Part shown: positions 51,932 to 60,788 of the stretch, piece by piece | How the letters are laid out: the number at the start of each line of letters is the position of its first letter | How positions within the stretch are numbered: position 1 is the stretch's first letter | Assembly (NCBI RefSeq): GCF_010093025.1 | Contig: NZ_CP048114.1 | Span: 2,976,001 to 3,040,000 of the forward strand | Source: Edaphobacter sp. 12200R-103 | GTDB taxonomy: Bacteria > Acidobacteriota > Terriglobia > Terriglobales > Acidobacteriaceae | Length of the DNA stretch: 64,000 nt | Direction of reading: 5' to 3' | Notes under the pieces: model-generated | The model's database searches: none | Seen by the model: the letters and a program-made list of their open reading frames with translations, nothing else | What the model was told of the DNA's origin: nothing | Translations under genes and position numbers: made by a program

Positions 51932-52807
51932 ATGCAGAATCCGACGATGACCCGCCGCTCCGCCCTTGTCTCCATCGCCGCCGTTACGGCGAACGCTCGC
52001 ACCTTGTTTGCCTCTTCGAAAGAGGACCTCGCTCAAGAGTTCGCGAAGATCGAAGCCGGAAGCAAGGGCAGGCTTGGGGTTGCCGTCGCTCTTCCATCGG
52101 GCAGTCGCATGCAGCATCGCGGAGAAGAACGCTTTCCGATGTGCAGCACATTCAAGTTTCTGGCGGCTTCGCTGGTATTGCAGCGCGTCGACGCAGGACG
52201 CGAGCATCTGGACCGGCAGGTGAGCTTCTCAAAGAACGACCTGGTGACATACTCCCCGGAGACGGAGAAGCACGCCGGAGGCAGCATGTCCGTGGCGGAG
52301 CTATGCAAAGCCGCCCTGACCCTGAGCGACAACACGGCGGCCAATCTGCTGCTGGCGAGCTTCGGCGGACCGCCCGCGGTGACTGGCTTTGCGCGTTCCA
52401 TCGGAGACACGATGACCCGGCTGGACCGCACCGAGACGTCCTTAAACGAGGCGACACCCGGTGACCCGCGCGACACAACGACTCCGAACGCGATGCTGCG
52501 GAATCTTGAAAAGATCTTGTTGGGAGCTGTTCTGAAACCGTCTTCGCGCAAACGCCTAACGGAGTGGATGCTGGCCAATACCACGGGCAAAGCGAAGTTC
52601 GTGGCGGGGCTTCCGCCTGACTGGAAGGTGGCGGACAAGACCGGCTCCGGAGAACATGGCTCAAACAACGACATCGGCGTGCTGTATCCGCCGTCGGGCA
52701 GGCCAGTGCTGGTGGCGTCGTATCTGACCGAGACGGAGATCTCGAATGACGAACGCAATGCAATTCACGCAGAGATCGCGCGGGCGATTGCAGCGGTCGT
52801 GAGTTGA
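51932..52807 (+). CDS. class A beta-lactamase
   Basis: A 291-residue serine beta-lactamase with a Tat-like leader (MTRRSALVSIAAVTANA). Active-site SxxK is CSTFKF (S72, K75), SDN is LSDNTAAN (132-134), the omega loop RTETSLNEATPGDPRDTTTP carries the general-base Glu (E168, Ambler 166), and KTG is ADKTGSGEHG (236-238). A Cys precedes the active Ser, but no partner Cys follows KTG, so the carbapenemase-type disulfide is not supported. All essential residues are present. Start at 51932; ATG at 51947 also possible. A chromosomal environmental gene, with no mobile element beside it. Confidence 0.92.
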   Translation: MQNPTMTRRSALVSIAAVTANARTLFASSKEDLAQEFAKIEAGSKGRLGVAVALPSGSRMQHRGEERFPMCSTFKFLAASLVLQRVDAGREHLDRQVSFSKNDLVTYSPETEKHAGGSMSVAELCKAALTLSDNTAANLLLASFGGPPAVTGFARSIGDTMTRLDRTETSLNEATPGDPRDTTTPNAMLRNLEKILLGAVLKPSSRKRLTEWMLANTTGKAKFVAGLPPDWKVADKTGSGEHGSNNDIGVLYPPSGRPVLVASYLTETEISNDERNAIHAEIARAIAAVVS

Positions 52808-52870
52808 TTCCCAGATGGCGGACGGCAGCAGACGGCCGAAAGCCGGATTTTCTCCAACGGCCCCCGGAAT

Positions 52871-52932
52871 GTGTCAATCCTGAGCGGAGCTTCTCGCGGC
52901 TTTATCGTGAGAGGCGCAGTCGAAGGATGACA
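52871..52932. repeat. palindrome-family edge, copy 8
   Basis: GTGTCAATCCTGAGCGGAGC, then a small hairpin of the type TCTCGCGGCTTTATCG, then GCAGTCGAAGGATGACACC. The hairpin matches copy 4. Lies between convergent beta-lactamase (+) and TM2 (-) genes. Confidence 0.75.
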
Positions 52933-52963
52933 CCTTCTGTGGAATCTGCAGGAAGCGTGACAA

Positions 52964-53392
52964 TCAGGCGGCCGGCGGAGCGGCGACTGCAGCGCCGCAG
53001 CGTGGACAGAAGCCCGCTCCCGTGGTCAGAGCCGCTCCACATGCCGCGCAGGTGGAAGTGACAGGAGGGGCATAGCTGTTCATCCCGCTGGCGCGAATCT
53101 GCGCGGCGATGTAGCCGGCCTGCATGGCGTTATAGGCGCGAACCCTGCCCGGCATAAAGAAGGCTTCGATAAAGCCAAGAATCGCGGGAACTCCCGTCCA
53201 CGAGAAAAGAAGGTAGACGATTCCAAGCCCGGTGCGGCCGAGATAGAAGTGGTGAATCCCGAAGTTGCCGAGAAAGACGGCGAGCAGGACTCCAACAACC
53301 CCCTCACGGCGCGCCTGGTTGTATTCAGCATAGAACCAGCTGCGCTGATGGTCGGTCATTCCGGCGGTATAGATAGGGTCGATGTAATCCAA
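52964..53392 (-). CDS. TM2 domain protein with C-terminal zinc ribbon
   Basis: A 142-residue protein. Core TM2 pair: VVGVLLAVFLGNFGIHHFYLGRTGLGIVYLLFSWTGVPAILGFIEAFF, two membrane segments with the conserved G-x-H-H-F-Y-x-G. After a short linker, a zinc ribbon CAACGAALTTGAGFCPRCGAA follows (four Cys). The start is uncertain: TTG at 53392 has AGGGAGG nine nt upstream and is preferred; ATG at 53359 lacks a good site. Function unknown, probably membrane-anchored regulatory or stress role. Confidence 0.82.
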   Translation of the reverse strand: MDYIDPIYTAGMTDHQRSWFYAEYNQARREGVVGVLLAVFLGNFGIHHFYLGRTGLGIVYLLFSWTGVPAILGFIEAFFMPGRVRAYNAMQAGYIAAQIRASGMNSYAPPVTSTCAACGAALTTGAGFCPRCGAAVAAPPAA

Positions 53393-53508
53393 GGTCGATG
53401 ACCTCCCTTTCGAGAGAGATACGACGCGAAGAGATGGGAAGTTCCAGCAGAACAGTGTGACGAAAGCCGCGCCGGTTTACAAATTTCGCATTCGGATCGG
53501 GATCCGGC

Positions 53509-54264
53509 CTATCGGCCCTCACGCAGCCGCAGCGCCAGCTTCTCCGGAAGCTGTGCCATCAGGATACGCCCCTGCGCCGAAGTCAGATCATAGGGTACGC
53601 GGTTAAAAGTGACCGTCTTCGCCTCGCTGTCGTAGATGGCGAAGGCAGCTCGCCAGTCATGGTCCCGCGGCTGGCCCACAGAGCCCGGATTGATCAGATA
53701 ACGGGTCTCTTCGGCCAGGGACAGCGTCCAGCTTTCAAACTCATTACAGCTTTTGTAGCCCGGACGAAAGTCGCGCCACTCCTCGTTGTGCTGGCAGAAC
53801 CCGCCCTGCAGGTGTGTGTGGCCGATAAAGGTTATCTCGGTTCCGCTCTGCTGCAGTGGCCCCCAGGCATCGCGCATCGTCAGGATGTACTGGTCTTCAT
53901 TCAACGGTGAGCCATGCGCCAGCACGATGCCGGGCAGTCCCTCCGGAGAGACAGGCCCCTGCGGAACCTGCCCCAGCCAATCCCGGTTCTCCTCCGTCAT
54001 CTCGTCGTGAGTCCACATCGCTGCCGCCCGAGCAACCGGGTTGAACCCCACGGCTGACGCCAGCCCGCAGCACACACGGTCATGATTGCCTCGGACATTC
54101 AACTGTGCCAGCGACCGGATCTTGCAGACGACCTCGTTTGGGCTGGCTCCATACCCCACTACATCGCCCAGGTTCCAGAGCGCATCCCACGACCCCGCAG
54201 CCGCCAGAACGGCGTTCAGGGCTTCCAGGTTGCCGTGGATGTCCGAGAGGATCAGGGCGCGCAT
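53509..54264 (-). CDS. metallophosphoesterase of YfcE/MJ0936 type
   Basis: A 251-residue calcineurin-like phosphoesterase. Di-metal motif residues: SDIHGN (D8, H10), NLGDVVGYG (D34), VRGNHDRV (N60, H61), VLAHGSP (His), IGHTHLQ (two His). The C-terminal end is KLALRLREGR. Substrate not defined; family members hydrolyse phosphodiesters or phosphomonoesters. It lies 54 nt past the ABC ATPase stop on the same strand (55134 to 54319), so the two could be cotranscribed. Confidence 0.9.
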   Translation of the reverse strand: MRALILSDIHGNLEALNAVLAAAGSWDALWNLGDVVGYGASPNEVVCKIRSLAQLNVRGNHDRVCCGLASAVGFNPVARAAAMWTHDEMTEENRDWLGQVPQGPVSPEGLPGIVLAHGSPLNEDQYILTMRDAWGPLQQSGTEITFIGHTHLQGGFCQHNEEWRDFRPGYKSCNEFESWTLSLAEETRYLINPGSVGQPRDHDWRAAFAIYDSEAKTVTFNRVPYDLTSAQGRILMAQLPEKLALRLREGR

Positions 54265-54318
54265 AGGTCCAGTGAGTGGCCTGTCGGCCCACGGACTAGT
54301 GTACCTGCCGTCCCCGGT

Positions 54319-55134
54319 TCAGGCGAGGGTCAGCAGCGGCTTCGTGCGATCGGTTCGCATCGTCGGAACCGATGCCAGCAGCCTGCGGGTATAGGGATGC
54401 TGCGGTGCCCCGAAGATCTGCGCTGCACCGCCCTGCTCGACGATCTCACCGTGCTGCATCACTGCAACCCGGTCGGCCACCTGGCTCACCACGGCAAGAT
54501 CGTGCGAGATAAACAGCATCGACAGATTGTGCGTCCTGCGCAGACGGTTCAGCAGCGCAAGGATTTGGGCCTGCACGGTCACATCGAGCGCCGTCGTCGG
54601 CTCGTCAGCGATCAGCAGACGTGGCCGGTTCACAATGGCCATCGCAATCAGGATGCGCTGCCTCTGCCCTCCGGAGAACTGGTGCGGATAGTCGCGCAGG
54701 CGGCGCTCCGGCTCCGGCAGCGCGACCTCGTGCATCGACTCCAGCACACGGTTGCGCACCTCGGCCCGGGAGAGCTCCGGGTGGTGCGCCTGCACCGCCT
54801 CGGCGATCTGCGCCCCCACCGGCATCACCGGGTTCAGGGCGGTCATTGGCTCCTGGAAGATCATGGCGATCTCCCGGCCGCGTCGCCGCCTCATCTCCGG
54901 CTCGGAGAGGGCCAGAAGATCATAACCACCAAAAGCGATCTTGCCGGTTACGGCCGCCGACGGCGGAAGCAGCCGCAGAAGCGCGAGCGAGGTAGCCGAT
55001 TTGCCCGATCCGGACTCCCCCACCAGCCCCAGCGTCTCCCCCGGAGCGATCTCGAACGAGATTCTGTCTACAGCGGGGCGGTCTCCGAAGTCGATCGAGA
55101 GATGGTCGACGTGCAAAAGGGCATTCTGTGCCAT
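54319..55134 (-). CDS. peptide/nickel-type ABC transporter ATPase (DppD-like)
   Basis: A 271-residue ATPase of the oligopeptide/nickel group. Walker [10 protein letters not shown] (about 37-45), signature FSGGQRQR, Walker [13 protein letters not shown], switch FISHDLAVV, and the OppD-type region [13 protein letters not shown] near the C-terminus. It is shorter than most OppD proteins, whose C-terminal zinc/ligand part is longer, so it may be truncated there or a compact form. No permease or binding-protein gene is adjacent, only a metallophosphoesterase downstream. Start: ATG at 55134 preferred; ATG at 55152 is possible. Its promoter overlaps the padR palindrome. Confidence 0.88.
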   Translation of the reverse strand: MAQNALLHVDHLSIDFGDRPAVDRISFEIAPGETLGLVGESGSGKSATSLALLRLLPPSAAVTGKIAFGGYDLLALSEPEMRRRRGREIAMIFQEPMTALNPVMPVGAQIAEAVQAHHPELSRAEVRNRVLESMHEVALPEPERRLRDYPHQFSGGQRQRILIAMAIVNRPRLLIADEPTTALDVTVQAQILALLNRLRRTHNLSMLFISHDLAVVSQVADRVAVMQHGEIVEQGGAAQIFGAPQHPYTRRLLASVPTMRTDRTKPLLTLA

Positions 55135-55165
55135 GCCTTGAATGTAGTCCATCGGCGAAAAAGAG

Positions 55166-55202
55166 GTAGACGTTCTACTTCCAAAGGAAGTAGAGTGTCT
55201 AC
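55166..55202. promoter_or_regulatory. palindromic operator between ABC ATPase and padR
   Basis: A 37-bp symmetric site: GTAGAC (55166-55171), 3-nt spacer, CTACTTCC (55175-55182), AAA, GGAAGTAG (55186-55193), 3-nt spacer, GTCTAC (55197-55202). Both arms match exactly. It lies 23 nt before the padR ATG and 32 nt before the start of the divergent ATPase, where a PadR dimer could control both directions. Candidate autoregulatory site; the binding protein is inferred. Confidence 0.7.
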
Positions 55203-55224
55203 TCCCAGAGGAGGTGCCGGACGG

Positions 55225-55602
55225 ATGCCGCCGAAAACCATGTACAAGAATAGGATCGAGCTGCTGCAGGGAACGCTGGATATGCTGATCCTCAAGACCC
55301 TGCAGTGGGGGCCGCAGCACGGTTATAGCATCGTGCAGGCTCTGAGGACGCAGTCTGGAGAGGTCCTGCAAGTGGAGACCGGGTCGCTCTACCCGGCGCT
55401 TCATCGGCTGGAGCGGCAGGGGTGGGTGTCTTCGGAGTGGAAGCAGACCGAGAGCAATCAGCGGGCACGGTTCTACCAGATCACGGCGACCGGCAAGGAA
55501 CAGCTTGCGGCGGACCACAGCAGATGGCAGCGGATGGTGGAGGCGATCGCCGCGGTGATGCAGGCTGCTCCGGCTCTGACTCCCGATGGGGGTGAGCGAT
55601 GA
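55225..55602 (+). CDS. PadR family transcriptional regulator
   Basis: A 125-residue regulator with the PadR winged helix: [30 protein letters not shown] (about 9-38), then [21 protein letters not shown], with the short C-terminal helix ([14 protein letters not shown]). Strong GAGGAGG site before the ATG at 55225. Its stop overlaps the permease start (ATGA at 55599-55602), a typical acidobacterial padR-ADOP pair. It likely controls its own transcript through the palindrome at 55166-55202. Confidence 0.93.
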   Translation: MPPKTMYKNRIELLQGTLDMLILKTLQWGPQHGYSIVQALRTQSGEVLQVETGSLYPALHRLERQGWVSSEWKQTESNQRARFYQITATGKEQLAADHSRWQRMVEAIAAVMQAAPALTPDGGER

Positions 55603-58283
55603 AGTTCTGGCGGCGCAGGTCCGACGATATCGATGAAGAGATCGCCACACACCTGGCGATGGCTGCCGCCGAGCGGGAGCGGCGGGGAGAGACGCCCGAA
55701 CAGGCGCTGAGGTCGGCAAAGCGCGAATTCGGCAATCCTCTACTGGTCCGCGACGTGACGCGCGGCGTGTGGGGAGGGGAGTGGCTTGAGCACCTGCTGC
55801 AGGACCTTCGCTATGCCTGGCGCCAGACGCGGCGGTCGCCTGGATTCTCCCTTACGGTCATCGCCACGCTGGCCCTGGGGCTGGGAGCGACGGCTGCGAT
55901 GTTTACCGTGGTCGAGCGAGTCCTTCTCCAGACGTTGTCCTACCCGGAGCCGCAGCGGCTGGTCCTGCCGGCGGAATCCGGGAGGAGGGGCGACCGTCAA
56001 TCGATGCCGTTGCCCGACATCGAAGAGTGGCGGCAGCGGGCACAGTCTTTTGAAGACATCGCTTTCTCAAACTCCGCAGTAGGACGGTCGTTTCTGGAAG
56101 GAGATGCGGCTGCGGAGCAGGTGGGCCATTCCCTGGTGAGTACCAACCTGTTTTCAGTCCTTGGCGTGAGGCCCGCCTTGGGGCGCGGTTTTGCTTACGA
56201 CGGGCAGAAACCGTTCGCGCATGCCGGAGATGAGAAGACGATTGTCCTGAGCGATGCTGCGTGGCGCGACGCCTTTGGCGGACGGAAGGATATTCTCGGC
56301 AGGATCGTGCGGATCAGCGGCCAGCCGTACACGGTGGTCGGAGTGATGCCACGGGGCTTTTCGTTTCCCTGGAACTCCTCCCGTCCGCAGGTATGGACCG
56401 CAGCGCATTTTGATCCATCGGACGATAGCCGGAACGCACTGAATGCACTCTATAAACTCTACATCCCGATTGCGCGGTTGAAACGGGGCGTCAGCGTAAC
56501 GAAGGCCGATGCCGAGCTGAAGGTCGTGCAGGCCGAGGTGGCAAAGCTGTACACGGATCCGTATGCACGGAATCTGGTGACGTCAGCGACGGTGAAGCCC
56601 TACGGCGAGTCGCTGGTGAAGCCGGAGGTCAGGAAGGCTTTGCTGGCGCTGTTTGGGGCCTCCGGTGTTCTGTGGCTGATCGCCTGCGTAAACGTGACCG
56701 GGCTGCTGCTTGCTCGCGCTGCCGTTCGTCAGCGCGAGATTGCCATCCGCGGGGCGCTGGGGGCGAGCCGCGGACGTATCGTGCGACAGCTCATGATGGA
56801 GGGAATGATTCTGAGCGCCGGTGGTTCCCTGCTGGGACTGGCGCTCGCAGTGGGGCTGCTGAAGGCGTTCGCCCACAACCTGGCGACGCAGCTTCAGGTG
56901 AAAGGCGCGATGCCGGACGGCCGCGTGATCGCGGTGCTGCTTGCCCTGACAATCGGGAGCGCGGTTTTGTCTGCGATGTGGCCCGCGGTCTCCAGTGCCC
57001 GGGCCGCAATTGAGCCTGCCCTGCGCCAGGGAAGTGGCGGCCAGGCGGGCCAGAGCCGGGAGCAGCACAGGCTGCGGTCAGCGCTGGTGGTCACGCAGAT
57101 TGCCCTGTCGCTGATGCTGCTGGTCTCCTGCGGCCTGCTGCTGCGCACCATCTATGCGTTGCGTCATGCGCCGCTGGGGTTCAGGACCGACCATATCCTC
57201 GTTGGAAGCATGGCGATCCCGTCCTATCGGTTCGCAGGCAGAGATCTGACGTCTGATCTCTATAGGCCCATGCTGGAGCGTGTAATGGCGTTGCCGGGAG
57301 TAGAAGCGGCAACCCTGATGACCGAGGTCCCGCTGGGCCACTCCTTCAATGTAACTTTCTCCTTCAGCGCGCAGGGCAACAGCGCGGACGCGGTAAGAAA
57401 ACGGGATTTTCGCGCGCAGCTTCGGGTTGTTGGTCCGGATGCGCAGAAGGTCTTCGGCTTCAAGCTCTTCAAAGGAAGGTATTTCAACGAAGGAGATACG
57501 GCAGGCTCGCCGGGAGTGGTGGTGGTGAACCGGGCCTTCGTCAAGGAGTTTTCGCAGAGCAACGACCCGGACAAGGTGATGGGCGAGCGCCTGATGAATC
57601 TTGAGAAGGACAGGCCAGCCGTGGTCGTGGGTGTTCTGGACGACACCCGGCAGGTCTCGGTGGCGGAGCAGTCGCGGCCGGAGATGCAGTTCTACCTGCC
57701 GCAACTCAAGCCGGACAGCAATCTGTACAAGAATGTCGAAGGCATCGCGATGGACCTGGCAGTTCGTACGGAGCGCCCCTCTGCGTCCATCGTTCCGGAG
57801 ATCAAGGAGCTGATGCGACGGGCGAGTCCGGAGCTGGCCAATACCGAGTTCGTCAGCATGGACCAGATCGTCGAAGATTCGTATGGGAACCAGCAGATTA
57901 TGGCCAGGCTGCTGATCGTCTTCGGCGGCGCCGCCCTGCTGCTGTGTCTCTCGGGAATCTACGGCCTATTGACGCAGCTTGTGGCCCAGAGGACGCGCGA
58001 GATCGGGGTACGGATGGCGCTGGGAGCAGATCGGGGACGAGTGATCCGAATGGTGATGCGGCAGGCCGGACGCATGCTGGTGGCCGGAGGTCTGGCGGGT
58101 CTTGCGCTGGTGTACTTTACCGGGAAACTCGTCGATGGTTTTCTCTATGGAGTGGGCGCGTATGACGGGTGGACGCTGGGGGTGATCTCGTTGCTTCTTC
58201 TGGCGAGCGGGCTGGCATCAGCGTATCTTCCGGCGCGGAGAGCGGCTGCCATCGACCCCATGGAGGCCCTTCGGGCGGAGTAG
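55599..58283 (+). CDS. ADOP-type ABC transporter permease (duplicated FtsX/MacB)
   Basis: An 894-residue inner-membrane protein of the Acidobacterial Duplicated Orphan Permease class. The first 60 residues form the soluble prefix ([36 protein letters not shown]). Next: TM ([25 protein letters not shown]), MacB_PCD, FtsX 1 ([23 protein letters not shown]), a second MacB_PCD and FtsX 2 ([22 protein letters not shown]), ending [15 protein letters not shown]. No ATPase lies in the operon, the defining orphan feature. It overlaps padR by four nt. Role in export or lipid/peptide handling is unknown. Confidence 0.95.
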   Translation: MKFWRRRSDDIDEEIATHLAMAAAERERRGETPEQALRSAKREFGNPLLVRDVTRGVWGGEWLEHLLQDLRYAWRQTRRSPGFSLTVIATLALGLGATAAMFTVVERVLLQTLSYPEPQRLVLPAESGRRGDRQSMPLPDIEEWRQRAQSFEDIAFSNSAVGRSFLEGDAAAEQVGHSLVSTNLFSVLGVRPALGRGFAYDGQKPFAHAGDEKTIVLSDAAWRDAFGGRKDILGRIVRISGQPYTVVGVMPRGFSFPWNSSRPQVWTAAHFDPSDDSRNALNALYKLYIPIARLKRGVSVTKADAELKVVQAEVAKLYTDPYARNLVTSATVKPYGESLVKPEVRKALLALFGASGVLWLIACVNVTGLLLARAAVRQREIAIRGALGASRGRIVRQLMMEGMILSAGGSLLGLALAVGLLKAFAHNLATQLQVKGAMPDGRVIAVLLALTIGSAVLSAMWPAVSSARAAIEPALRQGSGGQAGQSREQHRLRSALVVTQIALSLMLLVSCGLLLRTIYALRHAPLGFRTDHILVGSMAIPSYRFAGRDLTSDLYRPMLERVMALPGVEAATLMTEVPLGHSFNVTFSFSAQGNSADAVRKRDFRAQLRVVGPDAQKVFGFKLFKGRYFNEGDTAGSPGVVVVNRAFVKEFSQSNDPDKVMGERLMNLEKDRPAVVVGVLDDTRQVSVAEQSRPEMQFYLPQLKPDSNLYKNVEGIAMDLAVRTERPSASIVPEIKELMRRASPELANTEFVSMDQIVEDSYGNQQIMARLLIVFGGAALLLCLSGIYGLLTQLVAQRTREIGVRMALGADRGRVIRMVMRQAGRMLVAGGLAGLALVYFTGKLVDGFLYGVGAYDGWTLGVISLLLLASGLASAYLPARRAAAIDPMEALRAE

Positions 58284-58323
58284 TACGACTTTGCGACCGG
58301 CATCGCGTCTAAACTTACCAGCG

Positions 58324-59955
58324 ATGAGATACCGGATATTGAGTGCAGTGACGGGGATGGCTGTCGCCACAGGCATCAGCCTGGGCCAGACCCATAAAGT
58401 GGCTCCGACGCCCGAGACGGTGGTGCGGGCGGTGGGGGTGTACGAGTGGACGGGCGACCTGGCCAAGCCGACCGGCAGCCGCTTTGTGCCGGTTACGGTC
58501 TTTATCGATGGCGACCTGGAGGATGCCGGGATCTACAGGCCGCAGCCGGTTCCCTTCGCTCTGCTCTCAGGCAATGTCTACGAGCTTCAGGATTCTGGTC
58601 TGCCCAAGGGAACGCTGGTGCTGGAGTCGGCGATCGATGCAAAGCTTCCGGAGGGCGCTCCCGGACCGGCCTTCGATGAAGGCTGGACGGGCTATGGAAC
58701 CTACAAGCCGGCGGACGCTCCGAAAAAGACGGCAGCACTGCGGCCTTCGAAAAATATGCCGGTCATTAAGATCTCAGGAGGCGATGGAAGCAAGCCGCAC
58801 CTGAGCGACAAGACGGACGGCGGTTCGAAACCCACTGCCCAGCCACAGACGCCGCCCGCGCCGACCACAGCTGAGAAGGACAACCCGCCAGCCGATACCG
58901 ACCGGCCAACGCTGCACAGGCGTACCGGGGATGAGACGGCGTCGAGCGCCAACAGCGCTGACGGCAGCTCCGGAGGCAGTGCTGGAGGCTCTTCCGATCC
59001 CCATGATGCCGAGCGCCCAACGCTGAAACGGCGTTCGCCGGAAGAAGAGAAGGCGGACCAGGACCGGAAGAAACAGGAGAGAAAGAAAGAGGACCAGGCC
59101 AGCGTTACCTCGAATGGCTCCATCGCGGACGATCCGGACCGTCCTCATCTGCATCACGGCAGCGGCGAGGAGGGCGGAGACAAAGAAGTGCCGAAGCTGA
59201 TGGGCATTCCGAAGGACATGCACCAGATGGTGGCAGTTTCGGATGCCAGGAATCGCGATCCTCATCCCTTCGCCCGCCCGTGGGAGGACACGAATGAACA
59301 CGCGGCCGTCCTGGCAAAAATGCAGGGCTTTGCCCGGGCGAAGCTGGCTGAGTATGGTGTCGTGCCGGGAGTAACTCCGCCGTCCGCGATGGCCGGCTCT
59401 TCCGTAAACCCGTCTGCGGACGCGGGGATGAGTGCACCCGACGGCGGGCCGCCGAAGCTGCGGCGCGGGATTCCGCCAAAGTCGGACGTGACCTCGGCGC
59501 CGATTCCGTCTGCGGCTGAGGCCACCAAAAAGGCTGCTCCAGCAAAACAGTCCGCGCACGCGCGCACCCGAGCCCATAGTCGCAACGCCAAGGCAGCGAA
59601 GCCCACGCCTGTCACCCTGGCCGATGAGGTCCTGAAAGGCTATACGCTCAGCTATGGCGGAGCGCCGACATACGTCTACATGGCCCATACGGTCGAGACA
59701 GGTTCGGTGATGCGCTACGTCACTGTCGTCGCACAGGACAACGGCATGGGGCAGTTGAAGGTTGCGCTGGCCAGCGTGACCGATGCGGCCCACCTGGATC
59801 GCACGCCATGGATGCGGCTGGTCGACGTCGTCGACGTGGAGGCGAGCAACCGGGCCAGCCTGCTGTTTGAGCTGCGTTCGAAGAATTCGCGGCAGTTTGC
59901 GCTGTATCGGGTGATCGCGGCGAAGCCGGAGCAGATCTTTGAGACGGGTGGGTGA
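58324..59955 (+). CDS. secreted acidobacterial protein with repeated RPxL motifs
   Basis: A 543-residue exported protein (signal peptide 1-22). Residues 30-140 form a first domain (VRAVGVYEWTGDLAKPTGSRFVPVTVFIDGDLEDAG). The middle (150-430) is low complexity and charged, with a recurring short motif: KPHL at 157, DRPTLHRR (193-200), ERPTLKRR (230-237), DRPHLHH (272-278), PPKLRRG (376-382). The end (about 430-543) is a compact domain (YVYMAHTVETGSVMRYVTVVAQDNGMGQLKVALASV). I do not recognise the family. It begins 40 nt after the ADOP permease; cotranscription is possible. The ATG at 58324 was chosen for the signal sequence. Confidence 0.72.
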   Translation: MRYRILSAVTGMAVATGISLGQTHKVAPTPETVVRAVGVYEWTGDLAKPTGSRFVPVTVFIDGDLEDAGIYRPQPVPFALLSGNVYELQDSGLPKGTLVLESAIDAKLPEGAPGPAFDEGWTGYGTYKPADAPKKTAALRPSKNMPVIKISGGDGSKPHLSDKTDGGSKPTAQPQTPPAPTTAEKDNPPADTDRPTLHRRTGDETASSANSADGSSGGSAGGSSDPHDAERPTLKRRSPEEEKADQDRKKQERKKEDQASVTSNGSIADDPDRPHLHHGSGEEGGDKEVPKLMGIPKDMHQMVAVSDARNRDPHPFARPWEDTNEHAAVLAKMQGFARAKLAEYGVVPGVTPPSAMAGSSVNPSADAGMSAPDGGPPKLRRGIPPKSDVTSAPIPSAAEATKKAAPAKQSAHARTRAHSRNAKAAKPTPVTLADEVLKGYTLSYGGAPTYVYMAHTVETGSVMRYVTVVAQDNGMGQLKVALASVTDAAHLDRTPWMRLVDVVDVEASNRASLLFELRSKNSRQFALYRVIAAKPEQIFETGG

Positions 59956-60078
59956 GGAACGATGCTTTCGTTTTGATTGCGATGTCATCTTTTGGATCGT
60001 GCTTAGAACTGTGCGAGTTCCTGACGCATCATCGTGACGGTTGAATAGAAGCAGGGATGACGAACACAATGCGAGAAA

Positions 60079-60096
60079 GATGTCTTGTAAGACATC
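60079..60096. promoter_or_regulatory. higBA operator candidate 1
   Basis: Perfect 18-bp palindrome, GATGTCTT, GT, AAGACATC, located 40 nt before the higB start. Fits an XRE-type HigA operator for toxin-antitoxin autoregulation. Confidence 0.65.
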
Positions 60097-60107
60097 CTGC
60101 TCGCCTA

Positions 60108-60128
60108 TAGTAATGGAAGGCGTTACTA
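60108..60128. promoter_or_regulatory. higBA operator candidate 2
   Basis: TAGTAA (60108-60113) faces TTACTA (60123-60128) across 9 nt, overlapping the GGAAGG that could be the higB ribosome site. A second binding site for HigA or the HigBA complex would explain it. Confidence 0.4.
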
Positions 60129-60135
60129 TTCAATC

Positions 60136-60417
60136 GTGATTACTGGTTTCTCGGATGCAGATACGGAAGAGCTGTGGGAAACAGGAAAGAATCGGCGTCT
60201 TCCCGCGAATCTCCGCAGGTCAGCATGGAAGAAGCTTGCAATTCTCCATGCTGCGCTGGAATTAGCCAATCTTCGCGTCCCGCCGGGCAATCGGCTGGAA
60301 GCATTAACGGGCGATAGAAAAGGGCAGCATAGTATCCGGATTAACGATCAGTACCATATCTGTTTTCGATGGAAATCTGGAAATGCTTATGAGGTCGAGA
60401 TCGTCGATTATCACTGA
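60136..60417 (+). CDS. higB: HigB-type RelE superfamily toxin
   Basis: A 93-residue toxin: ITGFSDADTEELWETGKNRRLPANLRRSAWKKLAILHAA, then the typical RLEALTGDRKGQHSIRINDQYHICFRW. RelE/HigB toxins cut mRNA on the ribosome. GTG start at 60136 is preferred, because the M(I)TGFSDADTEEL opening matches the family. The antitoxin gene follows 14 nt later, in the reverse (toxin first) order typical of higBA. Confidence 0.92.
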   Translation: MITGFSDADTEELWETGKNRRLPANLRRSAWKKLAILHAALELANLRVPPGNRLEALTGDRKGQHSIRINDQYHICFRWKSGNAYEVEIVDYH

Positions 60418-60431
60418 AGGAAGTAGTTGTT

Positions 60432-60719
60432 ATGCCAAAGAATTTCGCAATTCATCCCGGAGAGATTCTTCGCACCGAGTTTCTGGAGCCACTGGGGCTT
60501 TCGGTCTACCGGCTGGCTCAGGCGATTGAAGTTCCCTTGCCCCGCATCAACGATGTGGTGAAAGGCAAACGGTCCATCTCGGCAGACACGGCGCTTCGTC
60601 TGGGAATCTACTTCGGCCTGCCGGCTCAATTCTGGCTCAACCTTCAGAATGAATATGACCTGCGTCATGCGCGGACTCCCGCCCTTAAAAAGATCAAACC
60701 GCATCCACAAGCGGCTTGA
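60432..60719 (+). CDS. higA: HigA-type XRE antitoxin
   Basis: A 95-residue XRE helix-turn-helix protein: NFAIHPGEILRTEFLEPLGLSVYRLAQAIEVPLPRINDVVKGKRSISADTALRLGIYFGLPAQFWLNLQNEYDL is the HigA signature, including FW-LN-Q. It would bind HigB and the operators at 60079 and 60108. A terminator follows at 60738. Confidence 0.93.
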   Translation: MPKNFAIHPGEILRTEFLEPLGLSVYRLAQAIEVPLPRINDVVKGKRSISADTALRLGIYFGLPAQFWLNLQNEYDLRHARTPALKKIKPHPQAA

Positions 60720-60737
60720 TTACAAACACGATGCAAA

Positions 60738-60769
60738 AAAGCCGGTCCATTACGGACCGGCTTTGGTTC
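60738..60769. terminator. higBA/pirin bidirectional terminator
   Basis: AAAGCCGGTCC (60738-60748) pairs with GGACCGGCTTT (60754-60764) around a 5-nt loop. It is 19 nt after the higA stop and 25 nt before the pirin stop on the other strand, so it may serve both. A small GGTTC/GAACC hairpin follows at 60765-60778. Confidence 0.88.
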
Positions 60770-60788
60770 GTTAGAACCGGTTCCAGAC

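Noticed and set aside
54082..55224. Long extension upstream of padR in the same frame
   Set aside because: The frame runs backward through the ABC ATPase as its complement; the PadR domain, ribosome site and padR-ADOP overlap all fix the start at 55225.
55135..55719. Long N-terminal extension of the ABC ATPase
   Set aside because: The added residues are the complement of padR and have no ABC character; start taken at 55134 or 55152.
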